From a virus, in IMG/VR virus record IMGVR_UViG_3300033148_008094, positions 1-24,073 of that record: 24,073 bases of DNA; one strand, 5' to 3'. Position 1 is the stretch's first letter. The number at the start of each line of letters is the position of its first letter. Shown in pieces: positions 15,557 to 22,576 of the stretch. The notes below the pieces were generated by a model. That model was not told where the DNA came from. It saw only the letters and a program-made list of their open reading frames with translations, and did no database searches. Made by a program: the position numbers and the translations under genes.

Positions 15557-16072
15557 CTATAATAATAAGTTTTTAATAACATCAGGTGCAGTTTCGTCGC
15601 CATTAACTTCATGGTATTTTATATTATTATTATCTAAAAAATTTTTAATGTTTATATATAATTCATCGGATTCTTTTTTACTATGATTTCTACCATACTC
15701 TTTATACTCTTTAACCCTATTTATAAAAATATTAAAATTATTAAAAGAATAGTGTAGTTCTTTAAGTAATGGTATAAAAGAACTATAATAGTCTTTAGGT
15801 GCGTATATAGCACCTAAAATTATTGGTGAATCTGTTATTATTAAATCAACTTGACCTCTTAAACGTTCCATTCTATTATATTGTTTAGAAGTCACATATA
15901 ATTGGTTAGAACTTAACTCTTTAAATCTACCAGCATATACTAACTCTTTAGCAAACTCTGTAATTAACTCTACACTTTTAATATGTGTATCAGTTTTCAT
16001 CTTAAAAAATAAACCAGCGGCAGTAGTAGATTTCCCAGCACCTGGGGCGCCAAATAAATTAATAACTTTCAT
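15557..16072 (-). CDS. P-loop NTPase, AAA/kinase-like
   Basis: The 171-residue protein opens with Walker A GAPGAGKST (8-16) directly after its first strand. It then has 'SVELITEFAKELV', 'QLYVTSKQYNRMERLRGQVDLIITDSPIILGAIY' (Walker B-like strand ending in Asp) and 'NNFNIFINRVKEYKEYGRNHSKKESD' with the Arg-rich lid typical of nucleotide and NMN/ribosyl-type kinases. It resembles the AAA_28/NadR-kinase-like phage NTPases. The likely role is small-molecule or nucleotide phosphorylation. Its ATG overlaps the previous stop by 1 nt (TAATG). Confidence 0.75.
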   Translation of the reverse strand: MKVINLFGAPGAGKSTTAAGLFFKMKTDTHIKSVELITEFAKELVYAGRFKELSSNQLYVTSKQYNRMERLRGQVDLIITDSPIILGAIYAPKDYYSSFIPLLKELHYSFNNFNIFINRVKEYKEYGRNHSKKESDELYINIKNFLDNNNIKYHEVNGDETAPDVIKNLLL

Positions 16073-16320
16073 TATCTTCTCACCTTATCACTGTCTTCAT
16101 GGTTTTCCAAACATCTAATACCTATAGCCACCACTTTCCTTATACGATCTAATGATAATCTTTCTCCCATAACACCAATATATGAATTAATAGCCCTGTT
16201 TAGATAACTGTGCATTAATAATAATTCATCTGCTACTGGTAATTCTGGTCTGTGCTTCCATTTTTTATCTTGATAGTCTCTTTCATTATTGATAATCTTA
16301 TAAACATCTTCCCTATCCAT
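16072..16320 (-). CDS. MazG-like protein (possible nucleotide pyrophosphohydrolase)
   Basis: A short, all-helical 82-residue protein with 'INNERDYQDKKW', then 'VADELLLMHSYLNRAINSYIG' and 'LDRIRKVVAIGIRCLENH'. This pattern (ERxYQDxKW, a helix with Glu, then IRKxxAxxxRCLExH) recurs in phage MazG-like proteins, which include dATP/dGTP diphosphohydrolases. Catalytic Glu/Asp positions cannot be assigned with confidence. It is translationally coupled to the P-loop gene downstream. Confidence 0.55.
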   Translation of the reverse strand: MDREDVYKIINNERDYQDKKWKHRPELPVADELLLMHSYLNRAINSYIGVMGERLSLDRIRKVVAIGIRCLENHEDSDKVRR

Positions 16321-16335
16321 AAATAAATCCTTTCC

Positions 16336-16566
16336 TTAATACGGTTTAAGTGTTAAACTATCGTTCCTTAAATTTATTCTTTCTATACGAGTAGATTGGT
16401 GATTTGGGTTATACCCAGGCCTTTTTATATCTCCACCCCTGTAATTACGAGGATAATCCTCATAATTTATAAATCTTGCCTTACTATCTTCAATACCAGC
16501 TATAGTATATCTTTTTCTAAGCCTAATCCATTTTGGCTCGCTGAATTCCTCTATACTAATCGGCAT
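16336..16566 (-). CDS. small basic protein of unknown function, 76 aa
   Basis: Not recognised. It is Arg/Asn/Tyr-rich (PKWIRLRKRYTIAGIED ... YPRNYRGGDIKRPGYNPNHQSTRIERINLRND), with little helix after residue 30. The ATG overlaps the end of the upstream gene by 11 nt, suggesting coupling. Composition would suit nucleic-acid binding, but that is a guess. Confidence 0.65.
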   Translation of the reverse strand: MPISIEEFSEPKWIRLRKRYTIAGIEDSKARFINYEDYPRNYRGGDIKRPGYNPNHQSTRIERINLRNDSLTLKPY

Positions 16567-16909
16567 CAGATTTACTCCTTTCTTTTATATAAGTAATCTC
16601 ATAATTACCATTTAAAAATTTACTAATACGCTTTAAATTATCTTGCCAACGTTTTAAATCTTCTTCTTTTCCAGAAGTATGGACTCTAAATAATACCATA
16701 TCCTTTCTATCAATACCCTCAATAAAATTCTTGGTTTGGATTCTGGCTAAATCCACGTCAACTAAAAATTCTGGACTTGAAAGAATTTTAATCCAATTAA
16801 AAAATACATCTTTCTCTTCTAGTAGCACTGCAAACTCATAAGTTATCTTATTTCCTGATTTTAATAAGTTAAAAACTTTTCCTTCTTTATCGAAATTAAA
16901 TTTAAACAT
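16556..16909 (-). CDS. protein of unknown function, 117 aa
   Basis: An alpha/beta protein with 'KFNFDKEGKVFNLLKSG', 'YEFAVLLEEKDVFFNWIKIL', a strand 'DMVLFRVHTSG' and a helix 'EEDLKRWQDNLKRISKFL', ending in a basic/acidic tail. No motif identified. A GGAG ribosome site precedes the ATG. It lies among nucleotide-metabolism genes. Confidence 0.7.
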   Translation of the reverse strand: MFKFNFDKEGKVFNLLKSGNKITYEFAVLLEEKDVFFNWIKILSSPEFLVDVDLARIQTKNFIEGIDRKDMVLFRVHTSGKEEDLKRWQDNLKRISKFLNGNYEITYIKERSKSDAD

Positions 16910-16946
16910 TACCCTTCTCCTTTTCTATTTAGTAACTACTCATCTC

Positions 16947-17324
16947 TTATTTTTTATCTTCTTTTTTTGTCTTCTTTTCTTTTTTAGTCTTTTTTCCCTT
17001 TTTATCTTCTTTATCTTCTTTTTTATTTTTTTTAAGATCTTCAAAATTGAACTTCGCGCCTTCTTCCATACACTTTGCATAAGCTTCTTCATCTACTATA
17101 GAGTTAGGTGTAATTTCATTTGCTTGCATGAATCCCATAAGATCCATTGCAAATCCTGGCACACCATCACCCTCCCACTCATAACTAATACTCATGTACT
17201 CTTTATCCCCGCGCTTAACAACAACACGAGCTGAGTTATAACCATCTTTTGATTTATTTATCGAAGTATACATAACTTCATCTTTACTTATACTTATAGA
17301 TAACCCTTTATTTTTTGCTGCCAT
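16947..17324 (-). CDS. protein with Lys/Glu-rich tail, 125 aa
   Basis: Residues 1-95 form a compact alpha/beta domain (LSISISKDEVMYTSINK, ARVVVKRGDKEYMSISYEWEG, GFAMDLMGFMQANEI). The last 30 residues are nearly all Lys with Glu and Asp (KKNKKEDKEDKK repeated), encoded by a long purine tract that looks slippage-prone. The tail may bind nucleic acid or be a flexible tether. The ATG overlaps the dNMP-kinase-like gene by 17 nt. Function unknown. Confidence 0.7.
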   Translation of the reverse strand: MAAKNKGLSISISKDEVMYTSINKSKDGYNSARVVVKRGDKEYMSISYEWEGDGVPGFAMDLMGFMQANEITPNSIVDEEAYAKCMEEGAKFNFEDLKKNKKEDKEDKKGKKTKKEKKTKKEDKK

Positions 17325-17988
17325 TTTTAATCTCCTTTTTACTTAATTTATTTACCATTTTTTCACTACTAATTAAAAATCTTACTACATCTTTAACTCT
17401 GTTTCTTAACTCATCTAATGTACCATTATTTGAAACTTTAAAATCTATTCTATGTGCGCTATCTAATGCTGTCTCAGATATATGTTGGGTATTATGAACT
17501 CTATAATCTTTAGTGTCACGCTCTACTCTAATATGATAACCACCCCTATCAACTATAGCATCAACCTCATTAATGTGTCTTGAGTCTGTTATTATTACAT
17601 TTTTATATTCCTTTTCCTCAATAACTCTGAACAAATATTTCACCCAAAAATGATAATCTATTTCTCTAAAAAACTGCCCATAACTTTGCATTATTTCTCG
17701 TGAGGTCCAATAAATATCTTTTTCAGGTTTTCCTCCATAAACTTTCACAGACGGGCTGAGTTCCGCTTTAATTCTTATATATCTTTTATCGGGAATTTCT
17801 TTTTCATCACCCCAAAGTTGTTCATAAGATAAATCAAAGTCTCGTTGAATTTTTAATTTAAGTTCATTAGCATATGCCATAAGAATATATGCCTGACCTG
17901 TTTCCTTTTGTAATTCCTCTGCTAACATTTGTGCAAACGTGTCTTTTCCCGTTCTTGCTTTACCACTAATACCTATTAAAAATCCCAT
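17308..17988 (-). CDS. deoxynucleoside monophosphate kinase-like protein
   Basis: The 226-residue P-loop protein starts 'GFLIGISGKARTGKDT', with a Walker A of the GxxxxGKDT type (G9-T17) used by T4 gp1-type dNMP kinases. Other marks are 'MAYANELKLKIQRDF', 'SREIMQSYGQFFREID' and 'VIITDSRHINEVDAI', the last a strand/Arg motif typical of this kinase group. Such enzymes phosphorylate dNMPs to feed phage replication. The last about 25 residues are Lys-rich and overlap the next gene by 17 nt. The ribosome site is GGGGAGGAG. Confidence 0.8.
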   Translation of the reverse strand: MGFLIGISGKARTGKDTFAQMLAEELQKETGQAYILMAYANELKLKIQRDFDLSYEQLWGDEKEIPDKRYIRIKAELSPSVKVYGGKPEKDIYWTSREIMQSYGQFFREIDYHFWVKYLFRVIEEKEYKNVIITDSRHINEVDAIVDRGGYHIRVERDTKDYRVHNTQHISETALDSAHRIDFKVSNNGTLDELRNRVKDVVRFLISSEKMVNKLSKKEIKNGSKK

Positions 17989-18004
17989 TTTATTACTCCT
18001 CCCC

Positions 18005-18175
18005 TTAAACCGTTAATTTTATCTTTTCCTCACGCTTATCTATAGGATCTTTAACAGCTTTATGTGTTTTATTATAAATGTCTTGTAGGTGATCACGATG
18101 TTGTTGCTTTCTTTGTTTAAGAATAACATCTCTACGGGCATATGGATCTTTTATATTTTTAGGGTCTTCAGCCAA
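18005..18175 (-). CDS. small basic helical protein, 56 aa, TTG start
   Basis: A 57-codon frame starts at TTG (18175) with a near-perfect AAGGAGGTG 6 nt upstream, overlapping the stop of the 87-aa gene, and ends 16 nt before the dNMP-kinase-like gene. The product (AEDPKNIKDPYARRDVILKQ ... QDIYNKTHKAVKDPIDKREE) is polar, charged and probably helical. No other gene can explain this 200-nt stretch. Function unknown. Confidence 0.7.
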   Translation of the reverse strand: MAEDPKNIKDPYARRDVILKQRKQQHRDHLQDIYNKTHKAVKDPIDKREEKIKLTV

Positions 18176-18188
18176 AGATAACACCTCC

Positions 18189-18452
18189 TTAATGTATTCT
18201 AAACTTCTTAATACTTTTTGACAATTCTGTTTCAGATCTTTTTAATTTTCTAATAGCTTGTTTTAGTCTTTGTTCTGAGTTGTCTGATTTAATAATGGGT
18301 ACTTCCGCTCTTTTTATCTCGATAAATCTAACAACATATTCTCTACATTCCTTATCTCGACATTTACGATTATTCTCATTACAGAAACACTCGACATCCA
18401 TATCGGCAAATTTTACCCATAACTTTCTAATCAATTTCATTACTCCACTCAC
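18189..18452 (-). CDS. Cys-rich small protein, about 80-87 aa
   Basis: The middle has a Cys cluster (ECFCNENNRKCRDKECREYV) with four Cys in about 16 residues, a likely metal site. The rest is a basic helix (EQRLKQAIRKLKRSETELSKS). The start is uncertain: GTG at 18452 has no ribosome site, ATG at 18440 has GGAG only 2 nt away, and a TTG two codons further has GGAG at 9 nt. It overlaps the end of the upstream gene. Function unknown. Confidence 0.65.
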   Translation of the reverse strand: MSGVMKLIRKLWVKFADMDVECFCNENNRKCRDKECREYVVRFIEIKRAEVPIIKSDNSEQRLKQAIRKLKRSETELSKSIKKFRIH

Positions 18453-18831
18453 TTATTTTAATAACCCCATAAACTAACATATATTCTTCTATTAATTTTG
18501 ATCTCTGTGATAGTAAATTAAAAATATCTAATGATTTGTTATTCACACTTATTAAATCGCTGAGAATATTAATTTTATTATCAAGATTAATCATCAACTC
18601 AATTGCAGTAGCTAAAGACACTTTACTATTAGCTACTGTAACTTCTATCTGATCATTGGCTTTTTTTATTAATATTCTATGTTTCTGATCTTTATCCTCT
18701 AAATCATATAATTTATTTAACGCCTCATTTACACTGACTGCTTCATCATTATTATTAAATAAATAACCTTTTAACTCAGCTATCTGTAATTCTATATATT
18801 TTTTTCTCATTAATAATTCTGCCAAAAGCAT
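18427..18831 (-). CDS. DIP1984/septicolysin-like helical protein, 134 aa
   Basis: An all-helical protein with the family's pattern: 'LAELLMRKKYIELQIAELKGYL', an acidic loop, 'LNKLYDLEDKDQKHRILIKKANDQIEVT' and 'SLATAIELMINLDNKINILSDLI', then a final helix ending in a Trp followed by a short acidic end (ISEWSNEID), equivalent to the usual 'IQxxNWxxEL'. DIP1984 proteins occur in bacteria and phages; their role is unclear. The assignment is by eye. AAGGAG precedes the ATG. Confidence 0.5.
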   Translation of the reverse strand: MLLAELLMRKKYIELQIAELKGYLFNNNDEAVSVNEALNKLYDLEDKDQKHRILIKKANDQIEVTVANSKVSLATAIELMINLDNKINILSDLISVNNKSLDIFNLLSQRSKLIEEYMLVYGVIKISEWSNEID

Positions 18832-18845
18832 TTTTAACTCCTTGT

Positions 18846-18862
18846 ATGTAACTGCCTATTCT
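18846..18862 (+). repeat. inverted repeat copy 1 flanking the zinc-ribbon gene
   Basis: ATGTAACTGCCTATTCT reads here on the plus strand. Its partner at 19717-19733 is the reverse complement with one difference. The two copies enclose only the gene at 18869-19654, lying 7 bp past its stop and 63 bp before its start. Confidence 0.7.
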
Positions 18863-18868
18863 GTTATT

Positions 18869-19654
18869 TTAATTTAATGCTGTGGAACAATTTCCACAAA
18901 ATTTCATTGAAGATCTCCATTTTTTACCACATGTAGGACATTGTATTTTAGTTCTAACTGTAATAGGTTTTATGACTTTAAAAACTCTATTTACTTTTTT
19001 AGTCTCACCAACTAATTTAATAATAATTACTGATGAATTATTTTCTAAAGTACCAACACATCCATATTGAAACTTTTGATTGGTCTTTGAACCTTTTACA
19101 GTGATACCCTCATCAGATGCTGGTGATGTATTATTGTATAAACAACTAACTACAGCATCTAAATCACCGTCAGTAAAACTAGTTGTATTTGACATATAAT
19201 AAAGTCCACTTGTATCGTTGGTAAAACCCCTATTAGAGTTTTTATAATTACCTAAATCTATATTAAGTGGCCAATCATTTTTATACGTAATCCATGGTTG
19301 CTCTTGTTTTTGTTCATACCAAAACTCAATCCTAACCAAACCATCATCTAATCTATCACCTCTGAATTCTGAGATCTCCTTGGTCTTCTTAATAAATCTA
19401 AATTTATTTTTAGCATTCATACCTTTAAGAAAACCTTTTAACTCTCTAGTAGAATTAGCAGGAACTATATATTTATGGCCGGACATAACGTCCTCCCCAT
19501 CAATTTCAATATTAGCTACTGCTGTTCTAGAGTCTTTGTTCTTTAGTAAAATAGAGTATTCTGAACCAAATGGTAGTTTTACACTACCATCCAATTCTCT
19601 CATTATTTTACCCTTGTTTTTTATTACTACTATAAAATTATCTTTATACACCAT
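18869..19654 (-). CDS. protein with C-terminal zinc ribbon, 261 aa
   Basis: The first about 225 residues form a beta-rich region of unknown fold (SEYSILLKNKDSRTAVANIEIDG, YIVPANSTRELKGFL, GLVRIEFWYEQK). The end is a zinc ribbon: Cys239 and Cys242 (CPTCGKKW) with Cys253 and Cys256 (FCGNC). The 'DGEDVMSGHKYIVPANSTREL' segment resembles small beta-sandwich domains. Function unknown; a regulatory, tail or host-binding role are all possible. The gene has its own structured 86-nt leader with AGGAGGAG and is bounded by an inverted repeat, so it may have been acquired as a unit. Confidence 0.75.
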   Translation of the reverse strand: MVYKDNFIVVIKNKGKIMRELDGSVKLPFGSEYSILLKNKDSRTAVANIEIDGEDVMSGHKYIVPANSTRELKGFLKGMNAKNKFRFIKKTKEISEFRGDRLDDGLVRIEFWYEQKQEQPWITYKNDWPLNIDLGNYKNSNRGFTNDTSGLYYMSNTTSFTDGDLDAVVSCLYNNTSPASDEGITVKGSKTNQKFQYGCVGTLENNSSVIIIKLVGETKKVNRVFKVIKPITVRTKIQCPTCGKKWRSSMKFCGNCSTALN

Positions 19655-19671
19655 TATTACTCCTCCTTTTT

Positions 19672-19710
19672 CAGACTACAGACTAAAGCCTCGGTTTATT
19701 TTAAAGTCTG
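19672..19710 (-). promoter_or_regulatory. repeat-containing leader of the zinc-ribbon gene
   Basis: On the plus strand CAGACTA occurs twice in tandem (19672-19685), and the complement AGTCTG is at 19705-19710. Either copy can pair with AGTCTG, giving two alternative 6-bp stems just upstream of the ribosome site. It may be an operator or a switchable leader; the function is inferred only. Confidence 0.4.
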
Positions 19711-19716
19711 TTAGAT

Positions 19717-19733
19717 AGAACAGGCAGTTACAT
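19717..19733 (-). repeat. inverted repeat copy 2 flanking the zinc-ribbon gene
   Basis: Reads ATGTAACTGCCTGTTCT on the minus strand, 16 of 17 identical to the copy at 18846-18862 in opposite orientation. It lies between the cold-shock gene stop and the zinc-ribbon gene leader. Confidence 0.7.
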
Positions 19734-19740
19734 TTGTTAT

Positions 19741-19956
19741 TTATCCTTCAATTCTAACTTCTTTGGCTTGTAAACCTTTTTCCTCTTCTACGAGAATAAA
19801 AGACACTTTCTGTCCAGCTTTTAATGTTTTAAATCCATCCATTTCAATACTGGAAAAATGTACAAAGTATTCTTCTTCATTCTCATCTGTGATCAAAAAA
19901 CCAAAACCTCTTTCGTTACTAAACCATTTAACTTCTCCTAAAAATCTCTCACCCAT
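19741..19956 (-). CDS. cold-shock protein, CspA family
   Basis: A 71-residue single cold-shock domain that binds single-stranded nucleic acid and can act as an RNA chaperone. RNP1 is RGFGFL (16-21) and RNP2 is YFVHFSSI (30-37), with the usual aromatic Trp11 and the 'LKAGQKVSFILVEEEKGLQAKEV' end. Length is normal. AAGGAG precedes the ATG, and a TATAAT box at 20005-20000 in the leader could be a -10, but I see no good -35, so it may belong to the actin operon transcript. Confidence 0.95.
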   Translation of the reverse strand: MGERFLGEVKWFSNERGFGFLITDENEEEYFVHFSSIEMDGFKTLKAGQKVSFILVEEEKGLQAKEVRIEG

Positions 19957-20043
19957 AATTCTAAATCTCCTTTAAAAAATATTTATTATTTTAATTATCA
20001 TTATAAAACGTTTGTTTATTTCTTATCATCAATAATCTTTTCT

Positions 20044-20271
20044 TTACTTGCCGGTTTTTTTTAGATTCAAAAACCATTTTATAGGTTTAATAACTAAGTA
20101 GGCTATTGTGTTATCTATTGCGCTCATTATTAATTTTGTTATTTTTTTCGCTGATGTAACAATCAAATCGTCCCAAGGAACCGGTGTTATAGCAACTATT
20201 TTATCTGCTATAAGAATAACCAAAAGTATGGTATACCAGGCTTTCACTGGCCAAAGAATTATATCTAACAT
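20044..20271 (-). CDS. small membrane protein, 75 aa
   Basis: It has one clear hydrophobic helix (about 11-30, AWYTILLVILIADKIVAITP), a short loop, and a second amphipathic or partly embedded segment (about 45-68, with Lys at both ends), ending in a basic tail. No family recognised. Its position immediately after the actin-like gene, 36 nt away, suggests it could anchor or interact with the filament, which is speculation. Confidence 0.7.
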   Translation of the reverse strand: MLDIILWPVKAWYTILLVILIADKIVAITPVPWDDLIVTSAKKITKLIMSAIDNTIAYLVIKPIKWFLNLKKTGK

Positions 20272-20307
20272 TTATTTTCCCCTTTCTATAATGATAATTA
20301 ATTCTTA

Positions 20308-21303
20308 TTACAATTGTGCTGCTAAAAGTGCACCATTAGCCACAGCTGTCATTGGGTTGCCGGCTCTTCTAACATCACTAACTTCTATAGGAAAATTCAA
20401 ATTACCTAAACTTTTTTCAACCTTAGTTACAAACCCTTTTGCAAGTGACAATCCACCAGATACAACTATAGGAACTGGGGATCTAAATTTAGGTAATTCA
20501 TTTTTCTTACTATTTAATTCATAAATTATATTTTCAAGTGTATAATTTATTATAGATGAATAGTAAACTGACACTGCTTCCATAATTTTATTATTTGGGT
20601 TAATTAAATCCACACCTGATTCTTTTTCTAACTGAATAAGACTTGGTGATTCATCTAAAGCGTCTCCAACCGCCTTATCTATAAAATCACCACCACGTGT
20701 CATTGAAAACTCAATAAGCGGATCACCCTCGTGAAGGACAGCTGCATTAGTCATACCAGCACCATAAGATAAACACACACCAGTTAAATGGTCTGTATCT
20801 AAAAGTTCACTTAAACCAATAGCAAAAGCCTCATTTATTGGCATAGCATTGTATCCCATTTCTTTAAAGTATCTTTTCATCATTTCTGTATGATAAACTA
20901 TATCAAAACTGGTATCGATTGGTTTTGCTGGTACGGAAAATATAATAGTATTACCATCACCCTCTCCTACCAAATTCTTAATTATTAATTTTAACATAGG
21001 CAACGAATCTTTTTCTTTTGGTGATAAAATTCCTCTTCTAAGAGGTCTTTTTACAACATCATTTCGTTCGATAGCAATCTCTAAAGCTTCTTGCCCTACA
21101 ACTACAAAATCAACACCGCTAATTATAAAATTAGCACCTCTTTTTTCTAATGCTGTTCTTATGCTATTTCTATTAACTTCTGATTTAGGAGTAATTTTAT
21201 AAAAAGCATCCCGCTGCATTTTAAAATGAGCTTTACCTTCTTCATCCATTTCGGCGGCCACAATCATATTAGTTCCTATATCTAAACCTCTTCCATTTGC
21301 CAT
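20308..21303 (-). CDS. actin/Hsp70-fold ATPase (phage actin-like protein)
   Basis: A 331-residue member of the actin/MreB/ParM superfamily, expected to bind nucleotide and probably polymerise. Phosphate-1 is GLDIGTN (6-12); the connecting helix is 'INEAFAIG' (156-163); phosphate-2 is CLSYGAGMTNAAV (177-189), in which the usual Asp is Ser179; the adenosine motif is VVSGGLSLAKGF (280-291). 'SVPAKP' and 'TRGGDFID' are also characteristic. It fits ParM or MreB in length. Phage actin-like proteins such as AlpC and Alp6A are known and move or segregate phage DNA. It follows a coiled-coil gene by 16 nt and precedes a membrane-protein gene. Alternative: a chaperone-like or regulatory ATPase. Confidence 0.85.
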   Translation of the reverse strand: MANGRGLDIGTNMIVAAEMDEEGKAHFKMQRDAFYKITPKSEVNRNSIRTALEKRGANFIISGVDFVVVGQEALEIAIERNDVVKRPLRRGILSPKEKDSLPMLKLIIKNLVGEGDGNTIIFSVPAKPIDTSFDIVYHTEMMKRYFKEMGYNAMPINEAFAIGLSELLDTDHLTGVCLSYGAGMTNAAVLHEGDPLIEFSMTRGGDFIDKAVGDALDESPSLIQLEKESGVDLINPNNKIMEAVSVYYSSIINYTLENIIYELNSKKNELPKFRSPVPIVVSGGLSLAKGFVTKVEKSLGNLNFPIEVSDVRRAGNPMTAVANGALLAAQL

Positions 21304-21319
21304 TATATCTTTCCTCCTA

Positions 21320-21916
21320 TTATTTAGGTGGGATTTTTCCTAACATTCCCTTTAACTTATCAATCTTATTAAATATATTATCATCCTTATTTGTAGAAAC
21401 ATCTTCTTTTATATCTAAAAATGGTTCTAACGTTTTACCAGCATCTTCCTCTAAAGGATCAATAAATTTAGTTTGTATCTTAGGTCTACCCTCTTCTTGT
21501 TGATCATCTTCAAAATCTTGTTTTTGTGTTCCGCTTTTTATAAAAGATGCTGTTAATTTTTCTATTTTTTCACTATATTCTCTCATTAAATCTTTTATCT
21601 CTTTAACATGCTTATCTTTAATTTTTTCTAATTTATCGTTTTTTTCTTTTAATTCCTTCTTTAATTTACCAACAGCTTCTGTTACTGCAACCCTAATTTC
21701 ACTATCCATTTGCTCACCAGAAAAACCACCAATCACAGGTCTATCTCTTAATTCTAATGTTAATTTATTTATTTCGTTCTTTAATTCTTTTATAACATCA
21801 CTATTATCGACAACAACTCCTATTTGTTGTTGTCGCCTTTGTAAATCTCTTGGTCCGCTGCCGGTTAATCTTCTACCATCTGCTTTTATATGTTCTTTTT
21901 TATATTTCACAAACAA
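21320..21916 (-). CDS. coiled-coil protein between clpP and actin-like gene, 198 aa
   Basis: The N-terminus is short and basic (KYKKEHIKADGRRLTGSGPRD). A long coiled coil (about 40-125) is broken by a Gly-rich hinge (RPVIGGFSGEQM). The rest is acidic and probably disordered, ending in a small Lys-rich helix (IFNKIDKLKGMLGKIPPK). The start TTG directly follows the clpP stop (TAATTG), so the two are translationally coupled; a GTG two codons on is an alternative. Partner genes suggest an adaptor for the actin-like filament or for ClpP, but no family is recognised. Confidence 0.75.
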   Translation of the reverse strand: MFVKYKKEHIKADGRRLTGSGPRDLQRRQQQIGVVVDNSDVIKELKNEINKLTLELRDRPVIGGFSGEQMDSEIRVAVTEAVGKLKKELKEKNDKLEKIKDKHVKEIKDLMREYSEKIEKLTASFIKSGTQKQDFEDDQQEEGRPKIQTKFIDPLEEDAGKTLEPFLDIKEDVSTNKDDNIFNKIDKLKGMLGKIPPK

Positions 21917-22498
21917 TTACCTTTTTGTTAAAATCCGATCTATAATTCCATACTGTAAAGCCTCATCAGCTTTCATAAAATAATCTCTGTCTGCATCTTT
22001 TAATATACTTTTCTTGTTTTTATTGGTATGTTTAGATAAAATATCATATAATGTGTCCCTTAACCCTAATATCTCATTAGCTTGGATTTCAATATCAGAT
22101 GCTTGTCCTTGAAAACCACCAAGAGGTTGATGAATCATAACTCTTGAATGAGGCAACGCACTTCTTTTACCCCGCGTACCGGCAGCTAATAAAACAGCAC
22201 CCATACTGTAAGCCTGTCCTACACAAATGGTATTAATATCTGGTTTAATATATTGCATAGTATCATAAACGGCCAAACCAGCATCTACTACACCACCATT
22301 AGAACTAATATACATAAAAATATCCGCTTCTGAATCCTGTGATTCTAAAAATAATAATTGAGCCACAATAGAATTTCCTACTTGATCATCTATTATACCA
22401 TTCAAAAATATAATCCTATCTTTTAAAATTCTACTGTATAAATCATAGACTCGTTCATTTCCGCTTTCACCTTCAATCACATATGGTATCCTTGTCAT
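21917..22498 (-). CDS. clpP: ClpP-type serine protease
   Basis: A 193-residue serine protease that normally forms a double heptamer and needs a Clp ATPase for unfolding. The triad is complete: Ser98 in GQAYSMGA, His123 in MIHQPLGG and Asp172 in DADRDYFM. The start ([18 protein letters not shown]) and '[19 protein letters not shown]' match bacterial ClpP closely. The usual SPGG loop reads SNGG (66-69), keeping the oxyanion glycines. No ATPase partner (ClpX or ClpA) is in the window, so host partners are likely. It is first in an operon with a good promoter and is distinct from the prohead protease at 6241-7335. Confidence 0.95.
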   Translation of the reverse strand: MTRIPYVIEGESGNERVYDLYSRILKDRIIFLNGIIDDQVGNSIVAQLLFLESQDSEADIFMYISSNGGVVDAGLAVYDTMQYIKPDINTICVGQAYSMGAVLLAAGTRGKRSALPHSRVMIHQPLGGFQGQASDIEIQANEILGLRDTLYDILSKHTNKNKKSILKDADRDYFMKADEALQYGIIDRILTKR

Positions 22499-22542
22499 AA
22501 ATCGTCTCCTTAATTCTTTAAATTGTTTTTATCATGGTCATT

Positions 22543-22559
22543 CTCTATCTAATATAGAG
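22543..22559 (-). other. 5' leader hairpin of the clpP operon
   Basis: CTCTAT and ATAGAG form a perfect 6-bp stem around 5 nt, about 10-25 nt after the expected transcription start and 45 nt before the ClpP ATG. It may stabilise the 5' end or regulate translation. Confidence 0.5.
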
Positions 22560-22576
22560 GTTACTTTATTATACTG

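Noticed and set aside
6241-22498. ClpP as the capsid maturation protease
   Set aside because: A distinct prohead protease with His81/Ser149 lies in the head module, while ClpP is over 14 kb away with its own promoter.
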